A DNA stretch of 64,000 nt from Pristionchus mayeri (taxonomy: Eukaryota; Nematoda; Chromadorea; Rhabditida; Neodiplogasteridae). The stretch is taken from contig BTRK01000004.1 of assembly GCA_036245805.1 (NCBI GenBank), positions 43,302,907-43,366,906 on the forward strand, written 5' to 3'. Shown one piece after another: positions 29,523-40,868 of the stretch. Position 1 is the first letter of the stretch. Every line of letters starts with the position of its first letter. A program made the position numbers and the translations under genes. Below the pieces are notes generated by a model that ran no database searches, was not told where the DNA came from, and saw only the letters and a list, made by a program, of their open reading frames with translations.

Positions 29523-30051
29523 ATTACTCACTTTCCTTCCAGTCTGGCCTCATCTCAGATCAGCGCCGACTTTGGGGGAGGGCTTATTTCGACTCAGTGG
29601 TATTTGAAGGTATGGGATAGTGTTTTGTAGTGTGTTATGGATAAATTTTGGTATAAGAAGAAACATTGATGGTAGTTGTGGCTGTTCGTTGGACTGGGAA
29701 GATTCAGACTGGAAAGATATCTTTTAATCTCTGCAAATATTCTGCTTTAACTCAGAAACACTATGCGCTCATAAAATACGATCGAACTGACTCAGTTGAG
29801 CATACTGAAGATCGTCTATATGATCTATAAGTCTATCGTCTATAAGATCTCGTCTATAAGAATGGTTGAAGTGTTCGAGAATATGCGAAGAAGAGAGAGT
29901 TGGTTTTTTTCGATTTGACAGAATAATGAAATTGTCCAAGCCCATTATTGCTAGTTTTATCGAGATGTTGAAACATGAATAATCTAGGTTAGTATTCGAA
30001 CTTCAGGCTACGCAGGCTCACTTGATCATCTGTTTTCTCTGACAAACGATA
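29523..30051. other. Intergenic
   Basis: Short direct repeat TCGTCTATAAGATC near 29810-29850 and no coding signal. Confidence 0.4.
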
Positions 30052-31692
30052 ATGTCCTTAGAAAAGTCAGTAAACAATTTGGGTAAAGAAAGTAATCTTA
30101 CTAATCATAATACAAATATTGAGTGCTCATTCAATGACTTATTCGAGTTAAGAAGAATGAATCACTCAAGGTTTTTTTGTGATGAGAGTACGACTCGACG
30201 GGATGACCACGGAAATTCCGGTGAGAAGCAGTTTAAGTGGAAATATTAGGTTGGCATGAAAGTCTTTGTCACTGGTTTTGTTTTTACCCTGCTCGCCGCA
30301 AATGCACATTGGTGTTCCCTCGTTCCTAGTGAATAACAGTCAGTGATTGGCCTTTATAGTAAACAACTTCCCATGCCTTGTCCTTCAATCAAGCTCTAGT
30401 AGAACAACGATGTATGTTACTGGTGCCACTCACTTCCGATATGTTCTACTTTGCCTCTCTCTATCCTACACCACGATGAAGGATTCGGAGACCCTACTGA
30501 AGAATGTTTATCACGCACATGCACCCTCTACAACGCCAGCAGGAATTGGATCCATCGCTCCGAAGAAGACGACTTTTCCCTCTATGAGGAGGATCGATCT
30601 GGGAGACCGCGTTTGATACATTTTGACACTTTGTAGAAAGCTGCTTAAACGAGCCCATTTCAAAGTGCCCGTGAAATGACTATTGCACTTAGAGTCCACT
30701 ATCGCACTGTCAAAGAAGGCTTGAGATATCTTGGAATGAGGAAATTAATCGGTCGATTCAAATCCCATGATCTGATCCAAGCCAGCCATGACCGTCGAGT
30801 CGATGTTTCCAATACTCTCCTCATTCTCCGAGGTGGGAATCGATGGCTGCAACGGCTCATAATGGGGAATGAGAAATGGATCCTCTACGATAGCAACCAC
30901 ATTAGAGCCGAGTGGGTTGGAGAAGGAGAGATTGCACAGGGTATCCCCAAACTTTACCCGCACCCCAAGAAAAATAAGCTTTCAATGTTGTGTGGAGTGG
31001 ATGGCATGATCTACTCGGAGCTAGTCCCTAAGGGCATGACAATCACCGGGGCCCAGTACTTCACACAGCTACAGAATTTGAAGTTGGAAGTCGATCGTTC
31101 AATGCTGAAGGACAAGAAAGTGTATAATCAGCAAAATGACCCACGTCCCCAGGACTTCAATCAAGTCAAGCAGGAACTGGCTGGATATGGACGGATGGTT
31201 CTCCCTTACCCCCCGTATTCTCCTGACTTGGCCTCTTCCGATTAGTGGCTTTTAGCTGACCTGACCCATGCCGTTTGAGGTGGGGCCTTCAATTCACGTG
31301 GAAGTCTCGAGGTTGAACTCGAGCAATACTTTCATTCGCACCTTGTCTTGTTCTAAAGGGAGGGGATCCATAAATTGCAGGTACATTGGGCACATATTGC
31401 CAATAAAGAGGGCTATTATAATTGAACTCATGATATTGTTTCCCCAAAGAAATAAAGTTTTGAAAAAGTGACAAAGACTTTCATGCCAACCTGATATTTA
31501 CTAAGAAGATCAACGGAGTTGGTAATTTCAATCTGTACTTTAGTCTCTCACTGAACATGAACGAATTCCTTTCGGATTCCTCTTGTATTAGAAAATGAAT
31601 TGTTCCTTCTGCTGGATCGGATAGAATCTGCTGCAGAAGTTACGGCGCGAATTCTGAAAGAAATTGCGAGAAAACGATCGTCGCAGGCCTGA
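30052..31692 (+). CDS. Small hypothetical protein, two exons, mariner in the intron
   Basis: Exon 1 30052-30220 starts at ATG and ends with donor G|GTGAGA in phase 1. Exon 2 31592-31692 follows TTGTATTAG and ends in TGA, giving 89 residues. The product is polar, then helical and charged at the end (ENELFLLLDRIESAAEVTA, KEIARKRSSQA). The 1371-bp intron consists mostly of the mariner 30246-31494; without it the intron would be about 120 bp, typical for this window. Family unknown. Alternatively exon 1 simply runs to its own TAG at 30249. Confidence 0.4.
30246..31494 (+). mobile_element. Second mariner element (1249 bp)
   Basis: Inverted ends TTAGGTTGGCATGAAAGTC and GACTTTCATGCCAACCTGA, flanked by TA (30244-30245, 31495-31496). 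The length is typical of a full mariner. It belongs to a different subfamily from the 12.3 kb element. Confidence 0.92.
30400..31245 (+). pseudogene. Mariner transposase, frameshifted
   Basis: Frame 30676-31245 shows GNEKWILYDSNHIRAEW, KNKLSMLCGVDGMIYSEL, QQNDPRP and PPYSPDLASSD, the catalytic blocks of a mariner DDE transposase; the first catalytic Asp position reads Asn in GNEKW. The helix-turn-helix part (RNWIHR..EEDDFSLYEEDRS, about 30540-30600) lies in another frame, and a stop follows the third block. Inactive. Confidence 0.82.
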
Positions 31693-32601
31693 AAGACATC
31701 CAATCGTTCTACAAAGTTGGGAATCCGATATTCAATACATTTTGAACATTCCTATGCAAATACATGATTTATACCTACATTCTCCACATAGTTATGAATG
31801 TTTTAAAAAAGATATATTTTCATGCCCTGAGGGCAAATTTCGAGATTTTGTTTTCATATTCTCATGGCTCATGGTGACGATCATTTTCATGCTTTGAACG
31901 AGTGTCTAGTTCATCTAATTTTTTTCTTTCTTGTAAATCAATGTTTCACCAGTAGCATTCAAGCATTTATCTGTTTTCGATTTGATTTTCTTTTTCTCGA
32001 AATCTAAAATAGTAACAAAAATTATCGACTCCCCCACCCTCCACTTTTCAGTTTGGCCTTCTTTTATTTTTTTCGCCGACTCCTTGGAGGAAAAATCTTA
32101 ATTAACAACCCCGATTAACGTAGGGGAGTTGATATTTTTCGAGAGTGCTCTAACTTCTCATTATCGCAAGCGCGTTGATCCGGTCTTCTGTCGCCTTTCT
32201 CTTACATGGGCGATATTATTGCTTGCTACTCCCTATCCTTCTCGTAATTGATCCTGAACTGCATGGCTGAGAGTTGTAGCTGTCACCTGCAAATGAAAAA
32301 CTAGTTTTCGTTTTTTTTGCACTGTGGGCTGCGTTAAAATCACTGTAGCAAATGAACTGGCGGCAAATACTACTAGTGAAACATCAATCGACGGAGCTAT
32401 TTCCATCCCAGACTCTGCCGTTCCTCCCTCACTACCGTTGACTCTGCCCTATTCATCACTGCTTACCGAGTGTTTTTGTGTGTTTCAAGTGCACTATATG
32501 ATTGCATTCGCGGGCTCGCAATAATGTATTGCTGGGTTCGTTGGGAAAATATTTTTTAAATCATAAGAAAAACTGCTCGTGGTCGCGCAAATAAATAGCT
32601 G
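31693..32601. other. Intergenic with a minus-strand copy of a local repeat
   Basis: At 32350-32400 the complement of the TCCGTCGATTGATGTTTCAC block found at 23.8 and 26.4 kb is present. An open frame at 31664-31897 has no recognisable domain. Confidence 0.4.
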
Positions 32602-34381
32602 CAAGATTTTGGCATTTGATGCTGTTTTTGGCGGTGAAGGGATAATTTCCGCAAAAAGCCTTTGCGACCTGTCGATGCAAAATTCATTTCTCTATCGAAC
32701 TGTATACTTCATTTTATAAACAAAGCCTCACAATTTGCGAGACAGCGTGATTTGGATCATGCATTCGCCAATCCAGGTTCAAATCCGGACCGATGCATTC
32801 ATGTTTTGCCAATTATATTCAACTGTTATTTCCTTTAATTTGTGTGTTCTACGAGTGTTGGGCATTGTCAAATCACTAGATACATTCTAAGCACGCACTA
32901 CCTTTATCGCACATAACAACATGAGCCCGATATGGGCAATTTTGCCTAATTTTGGGTGCCCACGATGCTTTCCGTTTAAATCCCTCCTCGACCCAGTCTC
33001 TTAGCCTGATGATTCCCCGAACTCGCTCATTCTTCCAACGATCTCTAAGCTTAACTCCCAGCATCTTCCGTTACAACTCAGTCGTTCCTTCTCACTCGAT
33101 CGTAGTGCACAGACTTCGCATCCGTAGAGTACCGTACTTGTGATGCACCTTTCGAAGAGCCGTCGCCTGATCTTCATGGGTAAAAGGCGTGATGATAGAA
33201 GATGGGAAAGCTTACTCCATGCGTACCAACCCAGTCCAATTCAATGTTCAATTTCGCCGGAGTGATCTAGGGGAAGACTGATTCTCCTTCCTAGAAATGT
33301 GGTACTTTCGACAAATTCAAACCGTACATTCTCAATAGAACACAACATCAGGGTCGTTCTGAAAGGGGGATTGGTTGAAAGAGAGAACCAAGGAGCTTGT
33401 ACAATTTGCCCGAAGACCACGACAGTCTCCTCCGCTCATGTGCCCACTTCGACTGGAGCTGCAGCGGGAGGAAAGAAGACGTATAAGAAAGGAACGGGAC
33501 GGAGAGGCAAGCGAGAGGAGGTCAACCAAACCAAACCAAACCCCCTTCAGAACGACCCTGATGTTGTGTTCTATTGACAATCTACGGTTAGGATTTGTCG
33601 AAAGTGCCACATATCTAGGAGAGAGAATCAGTCTCCCCCTAGATCACTCCGACGAAATTAAACATCGAATTGGACTGAGCCGAGCGCTCGGCGCTCGGCG
33701 AGCGAATCATTCGACCCGCTCACGAGCGACGAGCGCTCGGAATAACATCACTAATACGCATGGAGTAAGCTTTCCCAGCTTTTATCATCACGCCTTTTAC
33801 CCATGAAGATCAGGCGACGGCTCTTCGAAAGCTGCATCACAAGTACAGTACTCACGGATACGGATGCGAAGTCTGTGCACTACGATCGAGTGAGAAGGAA
33901 CGACTGAGTTGTAACGGAAGATGCTGGGAGTTAAGCTTAGAGATCGTTGGAAGAATGAGCGAGTTCGGGGAATCATCAGGCTAAGAGACTGGGTCGAGGA
34001 GGGATTTAAACGGAAAGCATCGTGGGCACCCAAAATTAGGCAAAATTGGCCATATCGGGCTCATGTTGTTATGTGCGATAAAGGTAGTGCGTGCTTAGAA
34101 TGTATCTAGTGATTTGACAATGCCCAACACTCGTAGAACACACAAATTAAAGGAAATAACAGTTGAATATAATTGGCAAAACATGAATGCATCGGTCCGG
34201 ATTTGAACCTGGATTGGCGAATGCATGATCCAAATCACGCTGTCTCGCAAATTGTGAGGCTTTGTTTATAAAATGAAGTATACAGTTCGATAGAGAAATG
34301 AATTTTGCATCGACAGGTCGCAAAGGCTTTTTGCGGAAATTATCCCTTCACCGCCAAAAACAGCATCAAATGCCAAAATCT
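32602..34381. repeat. Giant palindrome N built from LINE pieces (about 1.8 kb)
   Basis: Arms of about 700 bp are inverted copies: AGATTTTGGCATTTGATGC at left, GCATCAAATGCCAAAATCT at right. Both arms contain the 3' part of an RTE-like reverse transcriptase. The outer arms contain GGTTCAAATCC, a B-box-like word (32779 +; complement near 34200). Confidence 0.8.
33540..34110 (+). pseudogene. RTE-type LINE reverse transcriptase 3' fragment (right arm)
   Basis: The plus strand reads FVESATYLGERISLPLDHSD then EIKHRI, the conserved YLG block downstream of the RT palm in RTE-clade LINEs. After a gap comes KIRRRLFESCITSTVL and, in another frame, RLRDWVEEGFKRKASWA. Frames are broken. The left arm (32876-33330) carries the same segments on the minus strand. 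Confidence 0.7.
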
Positions 34382-35272
34382 GCTCGAAAATGGAAATTTC
34401 ATGCATTATCTCGAGCAAACATGCACCAATTCTTACGAAAACAAACTTCTGGGCATAACATTCCATGCTCTTTCGAATGGTATATAACATGCCCTTGAAT
34501 ATTGAGTTTCATTTTTCAAATTTGGTAGGTCAAAATGTTGAGATAGGGACACAAAAATCATATGGGAACATACCCTGTCCATATGTATGACATCCCCAAA
34601 GTTACAAGTCGATACGATCATTTTGAAGCCTTGTGCCACCCCCTACAGTCGGGTGTCCCATTCTCACAGAGAACGCGTTTTAAATTTGACCTGGCAAGAT
34701 TCCAGATTTTCTCTCGACTGGAAAAGCAGGGAAAATAAGCTTCGATATTTGTAACGGTTCTGAAACCTATCGCAATTCTCAAATTCAATCACAATTGAAA
34801 ATATTTGCGTTTCATAGTCAGTCTGAAACACAAGTTATTAAGCTCGGGTTCCCAACATTGTTTGTAAAATTGCGATATGTTTCAGATGCACATCAAGTTT
34901 CGACTTTGTAATTTGATTTCGAAAAGATCTCCCCGCTTTCTTGGGTTATGGAATGATGTGGGGACCGAACAGTGAGACTGTAAAAATCAGAATTGTAAGG
35001 GTAGCCGCGCCAACTGATTGGAAAAAATCGCTACGACGCAGTCTATAATAACACACGAGAGACCGAGCGGCCGAGAGCTCTCTCGGCCAAGGAAGGAAGG
35101 GATGATTTGGTGCTTGTGATCTGAGTTGCCTTGTCTTATCGACGCACTCTAGAAACCCCGCCAGGAGGAATTAGTTGATAAGTGAGAATGGCGTCCTTGT
35201 GCTAATCTCTCGCCTTTTTCGTTGTTGTACACATATAACGGTACAAGAAAAAGGAGAAAAGAAAGAGAGAGG
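34382..35272. other. Intergenic upstream of the F-box gene
   Basis: No supported gene; A/T-rich until about 35040, then a GC-richer 200 bp including GAGAGACCGAGCGGCCGAGA, a possible promoter region for the gene at 35328. Confidence 0.35.

Positions 35273-35327
<55 letters not shown>
35273..35327. repeat. (GT)n(GA)n microsatellite
   Basis: About ten GT units followed by about eighteen GA units, running into the ATG of the F-box gene. Confidence 0.9.
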
Positions 35328-35332
<5 letters not shown>

Positions 35333-36585
35333 AGAGTCTTGGCATCCTGGCAGATATTATCTCTTCAGTAAATTCCATTCCAGTGATCTGTGCGTAATGC
35401 TCTGGATATTCAAATTGCCCATATTATTTTGCTTTCCTCGTCCCCAGAGGAAGAACTCACGTCATAATGATGAAATCTCCCTCTCCGATCTTCCTTCAGA
35501 CATCGTCAGAATTATCATTCCGATGCTTGAAAACCGAGCAACTCAATTGGGACTCGTGAGTATCTTTGACAAAATTGAGCATCATTACCAAATAGACGTC
35601 CAATTATCATTGTTTCGAGTGTTAATATCGACTCTGTCAACGAAGAAGAAAAATCGATATTTCCTAAATTTATGTTTTTATTTTAAATTAAATCAAAATC
35701 ATATCATAATATTTTTTCAGGTATCTCAAAGTTGGAATGTTCTATCTTATGCGTACTACAATAAACGATACCGTCCTATCAAACACGTTGTTTTTATGAC
35801 AAAACCCGCTTACATATTCGTGCAACTTTTTCTCTACGAGAACGACATTCCTCATTTCGGACTTGTAAACTGGGATATTGTGAGTACGACTGACTACCCG
35901 GATGAGTTAGAAAAGGTAAGATTCCTTCAACGAACTGATAGCTAACCAAAGAAAAGAGATTCGGATACTCGCCCACGCGGGCAGCGACTCCCATTGCCCC
36001 ATATTCATGGTTCGGCACTACACCTCTCTAATCGAGGGGAGCAGTGCTGAAGTATGAATAGGGGGGCTGAAAACACCTCACCGTCAGTGTTGGCCCAACA
36101 CTGTTGGGCAAGTATGATTCGGATTCATTCAAAGTGCATAAACATGTACGCAATTAGAGTACCGAAGGATGTGTGCTTACTCAACGAACTTTCAGATTGC
36201 CCATGTTACTAAACAATTTACCATTGAATTCCATGAGGATCTCAAAGCGATATTTGACGGCTGCTCTGCGATTAGATGTCTTGCAATTCGCAATTTTTTT
36301 GATGGAGCGCTTCATTTTCTGGACGACTATTTTGGATCAGTTCGAATCGATCAAATAATAGAGGGCATCTTTCCGGATTCGTCGACCTCCTTGGAAAGGT
36401 AAATCCTGATTGTGTATTGTAGTGCTGTGGACAAGTTTCGCAACAAATTTCAAATGGTCAGAAATTTCTTCCAAATTACGATAGAGACATACGGATTGAA
36501 CATTCAATCTCAGTGCGTGCCTTTCAAACGAATGAGCTATGCAAATCGCAACGATCTGTCTGGTATATTCTCGGTTATCTTGTGA
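35328..36585 (+). CDS. F-box protein
   Basis: Exons 35328-35555, 35721-35915, 36196-36398, 36423-36585 join in phase to 262 residues ending in TGA. F-box at residues about 54-95, SLSDLPSDIVRIIIPMLENR, continuing across intron 1 into VSQSWNVLSYAYYNKRYR. F-box proteins recruit substrates to SCF ubiquitin ligases through SKP1; the rest is an unrecognised substrate-side region. The ATG at 35328 directly follows a GA repeat, so the true start might be upstream or trans-spliced near CGTCCCCAG (35449). The last intron would be only 24 nt, which is suspicious. Intron 2 holds a small foldback element. Confidence 0.65.
35965..36115. mobile_element. 151-bp foldback element in F-box intron 2
   Basis: Left end ATACTCGCCCACGCGGGC, complement of right end ATACTTGCCCAACAGTG. 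Flanked by GATTCGG (35958-35964, 36116-36122), or 9 bp if the ambiguous AT is included. The two asymmetric ends match those of the larger element at 61921-62581. Confidence 0.7.
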
Positions 36586-36714
36586 TCTTTGGTCTGGTCT
36601 TTGATCTCTCGACTCTCGGTCTGAGTACCGGAAGCTACCTCGGTTGATCGTTGATCTCTGATCTCTGATCTGTGGCACCTTGCATCTCTATTTCCGGGTG
36701 ATACCTCGGTAGGA

Positions 36715-37110
36715 TGGATCTTTGATCACTGGGCACTTGGTTCTGGCCTCTTTATTTCCGGGTGCTATCTCGGTAGGATCGATCTTTGATCACTGGGCAC
36801 TTGATTCTGGCCTCTTTTTTCCGGGTGCTATCTCGGTGGGACCGATCTTTGATCACTGGGCACTTGGTTCTGGCCTCTTTATTTCCGGGTGCTATCTCGG
36901 TAGGATCGATCTTTGATCACTGGGCACTTGGTTCTGGCCTCTTTTTTCCGGGTGCTATCTCGGTGGGACCGATCTTTGATCACTGGGCACTTGGTTCTGG
37001 CCTCTTTATTTCCGGGTGCTATCTCGGTAGGATCGAACTTTGATCACTGGGCACTTGGTTCTGGCCTCTTTATTTCCGGGTGCTATCTCGGTAGGATCGA
37101 TCTTTGATCA
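36715..37110. repeat. 63-64 bp minisatellite, about six copies
   Basis: Unit runs GATCTTTGATCACTGGGCAC, TTGGTTCTGGCCTC, TTTCCGGGTGCTATCTCGGT. Units alternate TATTTCC and TTTCC variants and AGGATCGA versus GGGACCGA, indicating higher-order duplication. Decayed units precede it (36590-36714), and one continues after the LTR element (39334-39420). Open frames through it are artefacts. Confidence 0.9.
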
Positions 37111-37114
37111 CTGG

Positions 37115-37276
37115 TATACTGACTATAGCGAGTCAGTATGGTCAGTGCTGTGTCTCTCAAAGTCTTAGTCTAACTTTATCGAGTGGAGACACAGGGATAA
37201 GATAAGGGGACGGGAATAGCGAGCCAGATTGAATGATCTTTGACCTACTGACTACAAGAGTATTATACTCTTGACA
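37115..37276 (-). repeat. 3' LTR, internally deleted
   Basis: 162 bp; after GGAGACACAGG it jumps to GATAAGGGGACGGG, skipping the segment present at about 39116-39252. Confidence 0.85.
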
Positions 37277-37492
37277 CTCCCCCCACACGGGAGGAGCGGC
37301 ATTACGATCTACAGCAGTAAAAATCTAACGAGTACTAGGTAGAGGGGGCAATGGGATACTGCTCTTCCGCAGGTCTCATCTTCTAGGCGAAGTCGATGGA
37401 GAACGTAGTTGAAGTGAATAGCGTGGGAGAGAAATAGAGGGCGAGGGTGAGAAGTGGGTTATGTTGGACGTCTCGATCTTTCGGCATTATCG

Positions 37493-38645
37493 TTATCGCA
37501 CGATATTCGTAGAAGCCTTGACCGTGCCGCAGTGATCGGAGCATGATCGTTCATTCTGCCCAATTCGAGTGCATTGGCGCGGCTTCATTCGGTGCCCCTT
37601 CTCAGGGACCGTTTGACGTGAACAGCACTGAGTCGAGTAGAGCAGCTGAGAACGATGCAGCATGCGGTGCTTCAGATATCGTCGAGGTTGCCATATTCGC
37701 CCTGGCTCTCGTAGCAGTCTAGGGCATATGGCTCGTCTCCGTCGATGCGATATCGAACCCGTAAGAACGCTCCCGGTTTCGGGCTCGAGTCGTTGTCTCA
37801 ACAACTTCGGTCTGCTGCCAAGCTCTTTCCCACCGGGAGGAACAGTTGAGGACCTGAGACTAGCAGTGTCCACAATAACGATGGCGGCTTGCTCATCGAG
37901 AGCATTGAGATGAGGAAGTTCTCCTTCGAGAACGATACTCAAACGTTCCGTTCCCTTCTCATCTCTCGATCGACGTTCACGGTCTCCACTACGATTGAGT
38001 TGGAGAAAGTGTCGTCGTTCTCGCGAACAATCGATATCTCACACGGGAGATATATGCTCAGCTCCACTTTCTCGACGACGGCGTCGGAGAAAGTCCACGA
38101 CACGTGATCCCGTTGCCCTCTCTTTATTGCACGATACTCCAGTGAGGTCGTCGTAACGGGATCACGAGATGGCGGAAAGGTATTAGAACGAGTAATGTCA
38201 CTCGTTGAAGTGGCATTCGAATAGTCCATGCTGAGCACTTCGGTATCGTCGACTTTATTGAGAGCTTCCGCCTTGGTCGCCTTTCTCCTTGCCTCCTTCC
38301 TAAGAGGACCAGTGAGAATTCGTGTGCGTCCTACAGGGACGATCCTCCGGACTGGTGAGCGAATCGGTTCTCGCTTCGAGCACGCAGATCGTAGGAATAG
38401 CTCATCCTTGAGATGCGTCTCGAGTACATCAAGCGCGTGGGTGAAGCATAGCATTGTCTTATCCAGTAGAGCCCTGTACACGGCTCGCTGAGCACGGTGA
38501 GAGAACCGTTTAAGGAGTCGATCAGATCGGAAAATGCCTCCCAGAAGTCATTGAATCCCGAACCTCCATCGAACTTCGGCAGCGGTAGAGCCGGAAGTGA
38601 GAGAAAGGGAACCTCCATCGAGGCACTCTGGTCGAATAGTCGCAA
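37493..38645 (-). pseudogene. Gag-like ORFs of the LTR element, frameshifted
   Basis: The first frame (38331-38645) begins with LPALPLPKFDGGSGFNDFWE then AFSDLIDSLNGSL, the conserved start of BEL/Pao-type retroelement Gag (LPxLxLPKFDG...FWxxF). The continuation appears in a second frame (37939-38481: LCFTHALDVLETHLKDELF) and a third (37493-37942), so the gene carries frameshifts. Confidence 0.6.
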
Positions 38646-39036
38646 GACTCTGATTCGAGACCACCGTACTCACTGCATCGGTACACGGACCGAACGGAAG
38701 CAGGGTGAGACGGGGTCGAGGAACTCTCTGCGTATCGAGTGTGTGATAGCGATCACAAGAGATCGTCGGTTGCTGCCACGCGGGACGTGAAGGACACTTC
38801 GCAGGATCCACCTGTCGGAAGTGAAGCCAGGATATCTACCTGGAGGAAGAGCGAAGCTAGGAGAGCTGAGTGAGGACAGGTCACGTTTAAACTGCCTCGG
38901 TCAGATCCAAGCGTTCGAAGTGATCACGGTCACAAAGAAAGCACACTTCACAGGGTATCGACCTGTTGGAAGTGGAAACCAGGGTATCGACCTGGTAGGA
39001 GTGTAGAGTGGATCGGTCCACGGCCAAGATGCACCA

Positions 39037-39333
39037 TAAACTGACTATAGCGAGTCAGTATGGTCAGTGCTGTGTCTCTCAAAGTCTTAGTCTAACTTTA
39101 TCGAGTGGAGACACGGGGCAATCAGAAGCCTTGAATGAGAAATCGCCGGGGTTCTTATACCCGCGGTTCAGCGCATTGCGCCATTAGAACAGCGGGGAGA
39201 GCGGAGAGAACAGGCTGTGAGGGATAGGGAGAGCGGGGGGAGATAGATGATATCTGAGATAAGGGGACGGGAATAGCGAGCCAGATTGAATGATCTTTGA
39301 CCTACTGACTACAAGAGTATTATACTCTTGACA
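39037..39333 (-). repeat. 5' LTR, full length
   Basis: 297 bp, with a TATACCC promoter-like region at about 39158 inside the segment lost from the other LTR. Confidence 0.85.
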
Positions 39334-39539
39334 ACTGGGCACTAAATGGTTCTGGCCTCACTTTCGGGGTGCTACCTCGGTTAGATCTGATCACTGGCTC
39401 TCCGGCCTGGCCTCGCAGAACTGGATGCTACCACAGTCAAGCCAAAATTTCACAAAAACATAATTGGAATCAAAAGACGGAGATTTCGAAACGGATTCTA
39501 TGTGTACCTTTACGGGTTCATGATTCATTTTGCGAGCAA

Positions 39540-39690
39540 AAATATACGCTAAGGATTCAAGTGAATCCCGGGATTCATTTGAATCCGAGTCATTTTGAAT
39601 CTCACACCGAGCGAGTCAAAATGAATCTGAGTCAAATGAATCCAAGATTCAATAAAAGAGTCAAATTGCCAACCGTAGACCATACCATAT
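39540..39690. repeat. GATTCAAATGAATC-type repeat, copy 1
   Basis: Dense short palindromes of GAATC and GATTC: AAGTGAATCCCGGGATTC, GAGTCAAAATGAATCTGAG, ending AATTGCCAACC. Same family at 53583-53710 with 54772-54915, and at 57340-57600. Confidence 0.7.
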
Positions 39691-40537
39691 CACGCCAATC
39701 ACCTAAGACTCGAGCTCAAAGTCGGATTTGCCTAAATCATGCAAGTCGAGTTTTCTTTAGTTTCTCATTCCTCTAGCACCCCGAAACATGCATACATCTT
39801 TAAATTTGCATACAACTATTCTGGGGGACCTCGCACCGGGTCATTGGTTCTGGTTCAAATCTTTATCCACAATTTTCTCGCTTTCACTTCACTTATATCC
39901 GTCCGAGGGACCCCCGCTTATTTTTAAGCTCTACCGATCTGTACAAACTAGAACTCATGAAAACGATTCTGAACTGTGGTACACTCTATGTCGATTTTCT
40001 CAAAAACTGCCAAAGATGCAGAAAAAAATTTAAAATTTAATGAGTGCAGTTGAGAGCTTTAAAATAAGGTGCTGACGGTTTTTGGAATCATTGTGGAAGT
40101 ACCCTTTATTCCACTTTAAAGTTACGAGTTTATTTTGAACTCATTTCATTCGCTGTCGACCGCGCTTTTTCCGAGGCGAGGCGAGGAATGAGAGCACTAT
40201 TTTGAAAATTTGAATTTCAGATATGTTTCAATGCTGAATTTGTGAACTAATTTGATTAGCCAGTTTTATTATTTTGTGAAACACAAGCGGGTATATCTAT
40301 GCAATAAAGGGTACTTCCAGAATTATTCCCCACACCGTGTCAGACCAGACCATCTGGAGGCGGAGATCAATTTTCACACTCTCGATTGCACTATCGAAGT
40401 GAATTCATTGAGTAAATATATTCAGTGAAACAGATTCCAACTTGAAGGATCTAGAGCAAAATGTAGGGACATAATTAATTTGTATTGTGCAACTCATTTC
40501 AAAACTGCTATTTCGAAACGCACCATATGATGATTTT

Positions 40538-40826
40538 CAAATGAGAACTAGTCTGAGCCCAATAACGGCAGACCCCCCTTGTGGGTAGTTTTCTGAATCC
40601 TCATGAGTAGCTCTACAGCTTGTATGAAGAGATTGTTGCATTTTATTTTAGTATCCGAGTAAACATTGAAAGTTCACTTATTTATGCATAGCTATAGCTT
40701 TTTCTCGAATACTAAAAATAATATGCAAACTTCTCTTCACACAAGCTGTAGAGCTACTCATGACGATTCAGAAAAGTACCCACAAGTGGGGTCGGCCGAT
40801 ATTGAGCTCGGACAAGTTCTAATTTG
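40538..40826. repeat. Palindrome R (about 0.29 kb)
   Basis: Left arm has CATGAGTAGCTCTACAGCTT, right arm AAGCTGTAGAGCTACTCATG; outer words CTAGTCTGAGCCCAATA and its near complement. Confidence 0.8.
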
Positions 40827-40868
40827 AAGCAGAAAATGTATAAATAATTGTAATTGTGGTATCATGAA

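Larger units (their letters stand above)
37115..39333 (-). mobile_element. Minus-strand LTR retrotransposon with Gag fragment only
   Basis: LTRs at 37115-37276 and 39037-39333 share GACTATAGCGAGTCAG, GTGCTGTGTCTCTC and the end TATTATACTCTTGACA. Target duplication ACTGG (37110-37114, 39334-39338) comes from the host minisatellite. On the minus strand the polypurine tract GTGGGGGGAG abuts the 3' LTR and TGGTGCATCTTGGCCG abuts the 5' LTR as primer-binding site. The internal 1.76 kb has no RT, protease or integrase signature. The 3' LTR lacks about 135 bp present in the other. Confidence 0.88.

Noticed and set aside
32745..32800. tRNA gene with GGTTCAAATCC
   Set aside because: No matching A box or cloverleaf; it is duplicated as part of palindrome N.
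36722..37107. Overlapping open frames of 64-85 codons with a repetitive FDHWALGSGLF pattern
   Set aside because: They are translations of the 63-64 bp minisatellite; unit lengths not divisible by three and lack of start context argue against a protein.
36715..37110. Possible CRISPR-like array
   Set aside because: Units are contiguous tandem repeats without spacers, in a eukaryotic genome.
37662..38491. Plus-strand ORFs in the second LTR element
   Set aside because: The polypurine tract, primer-binding site and Gag-like motif all place the element on the minus strand.
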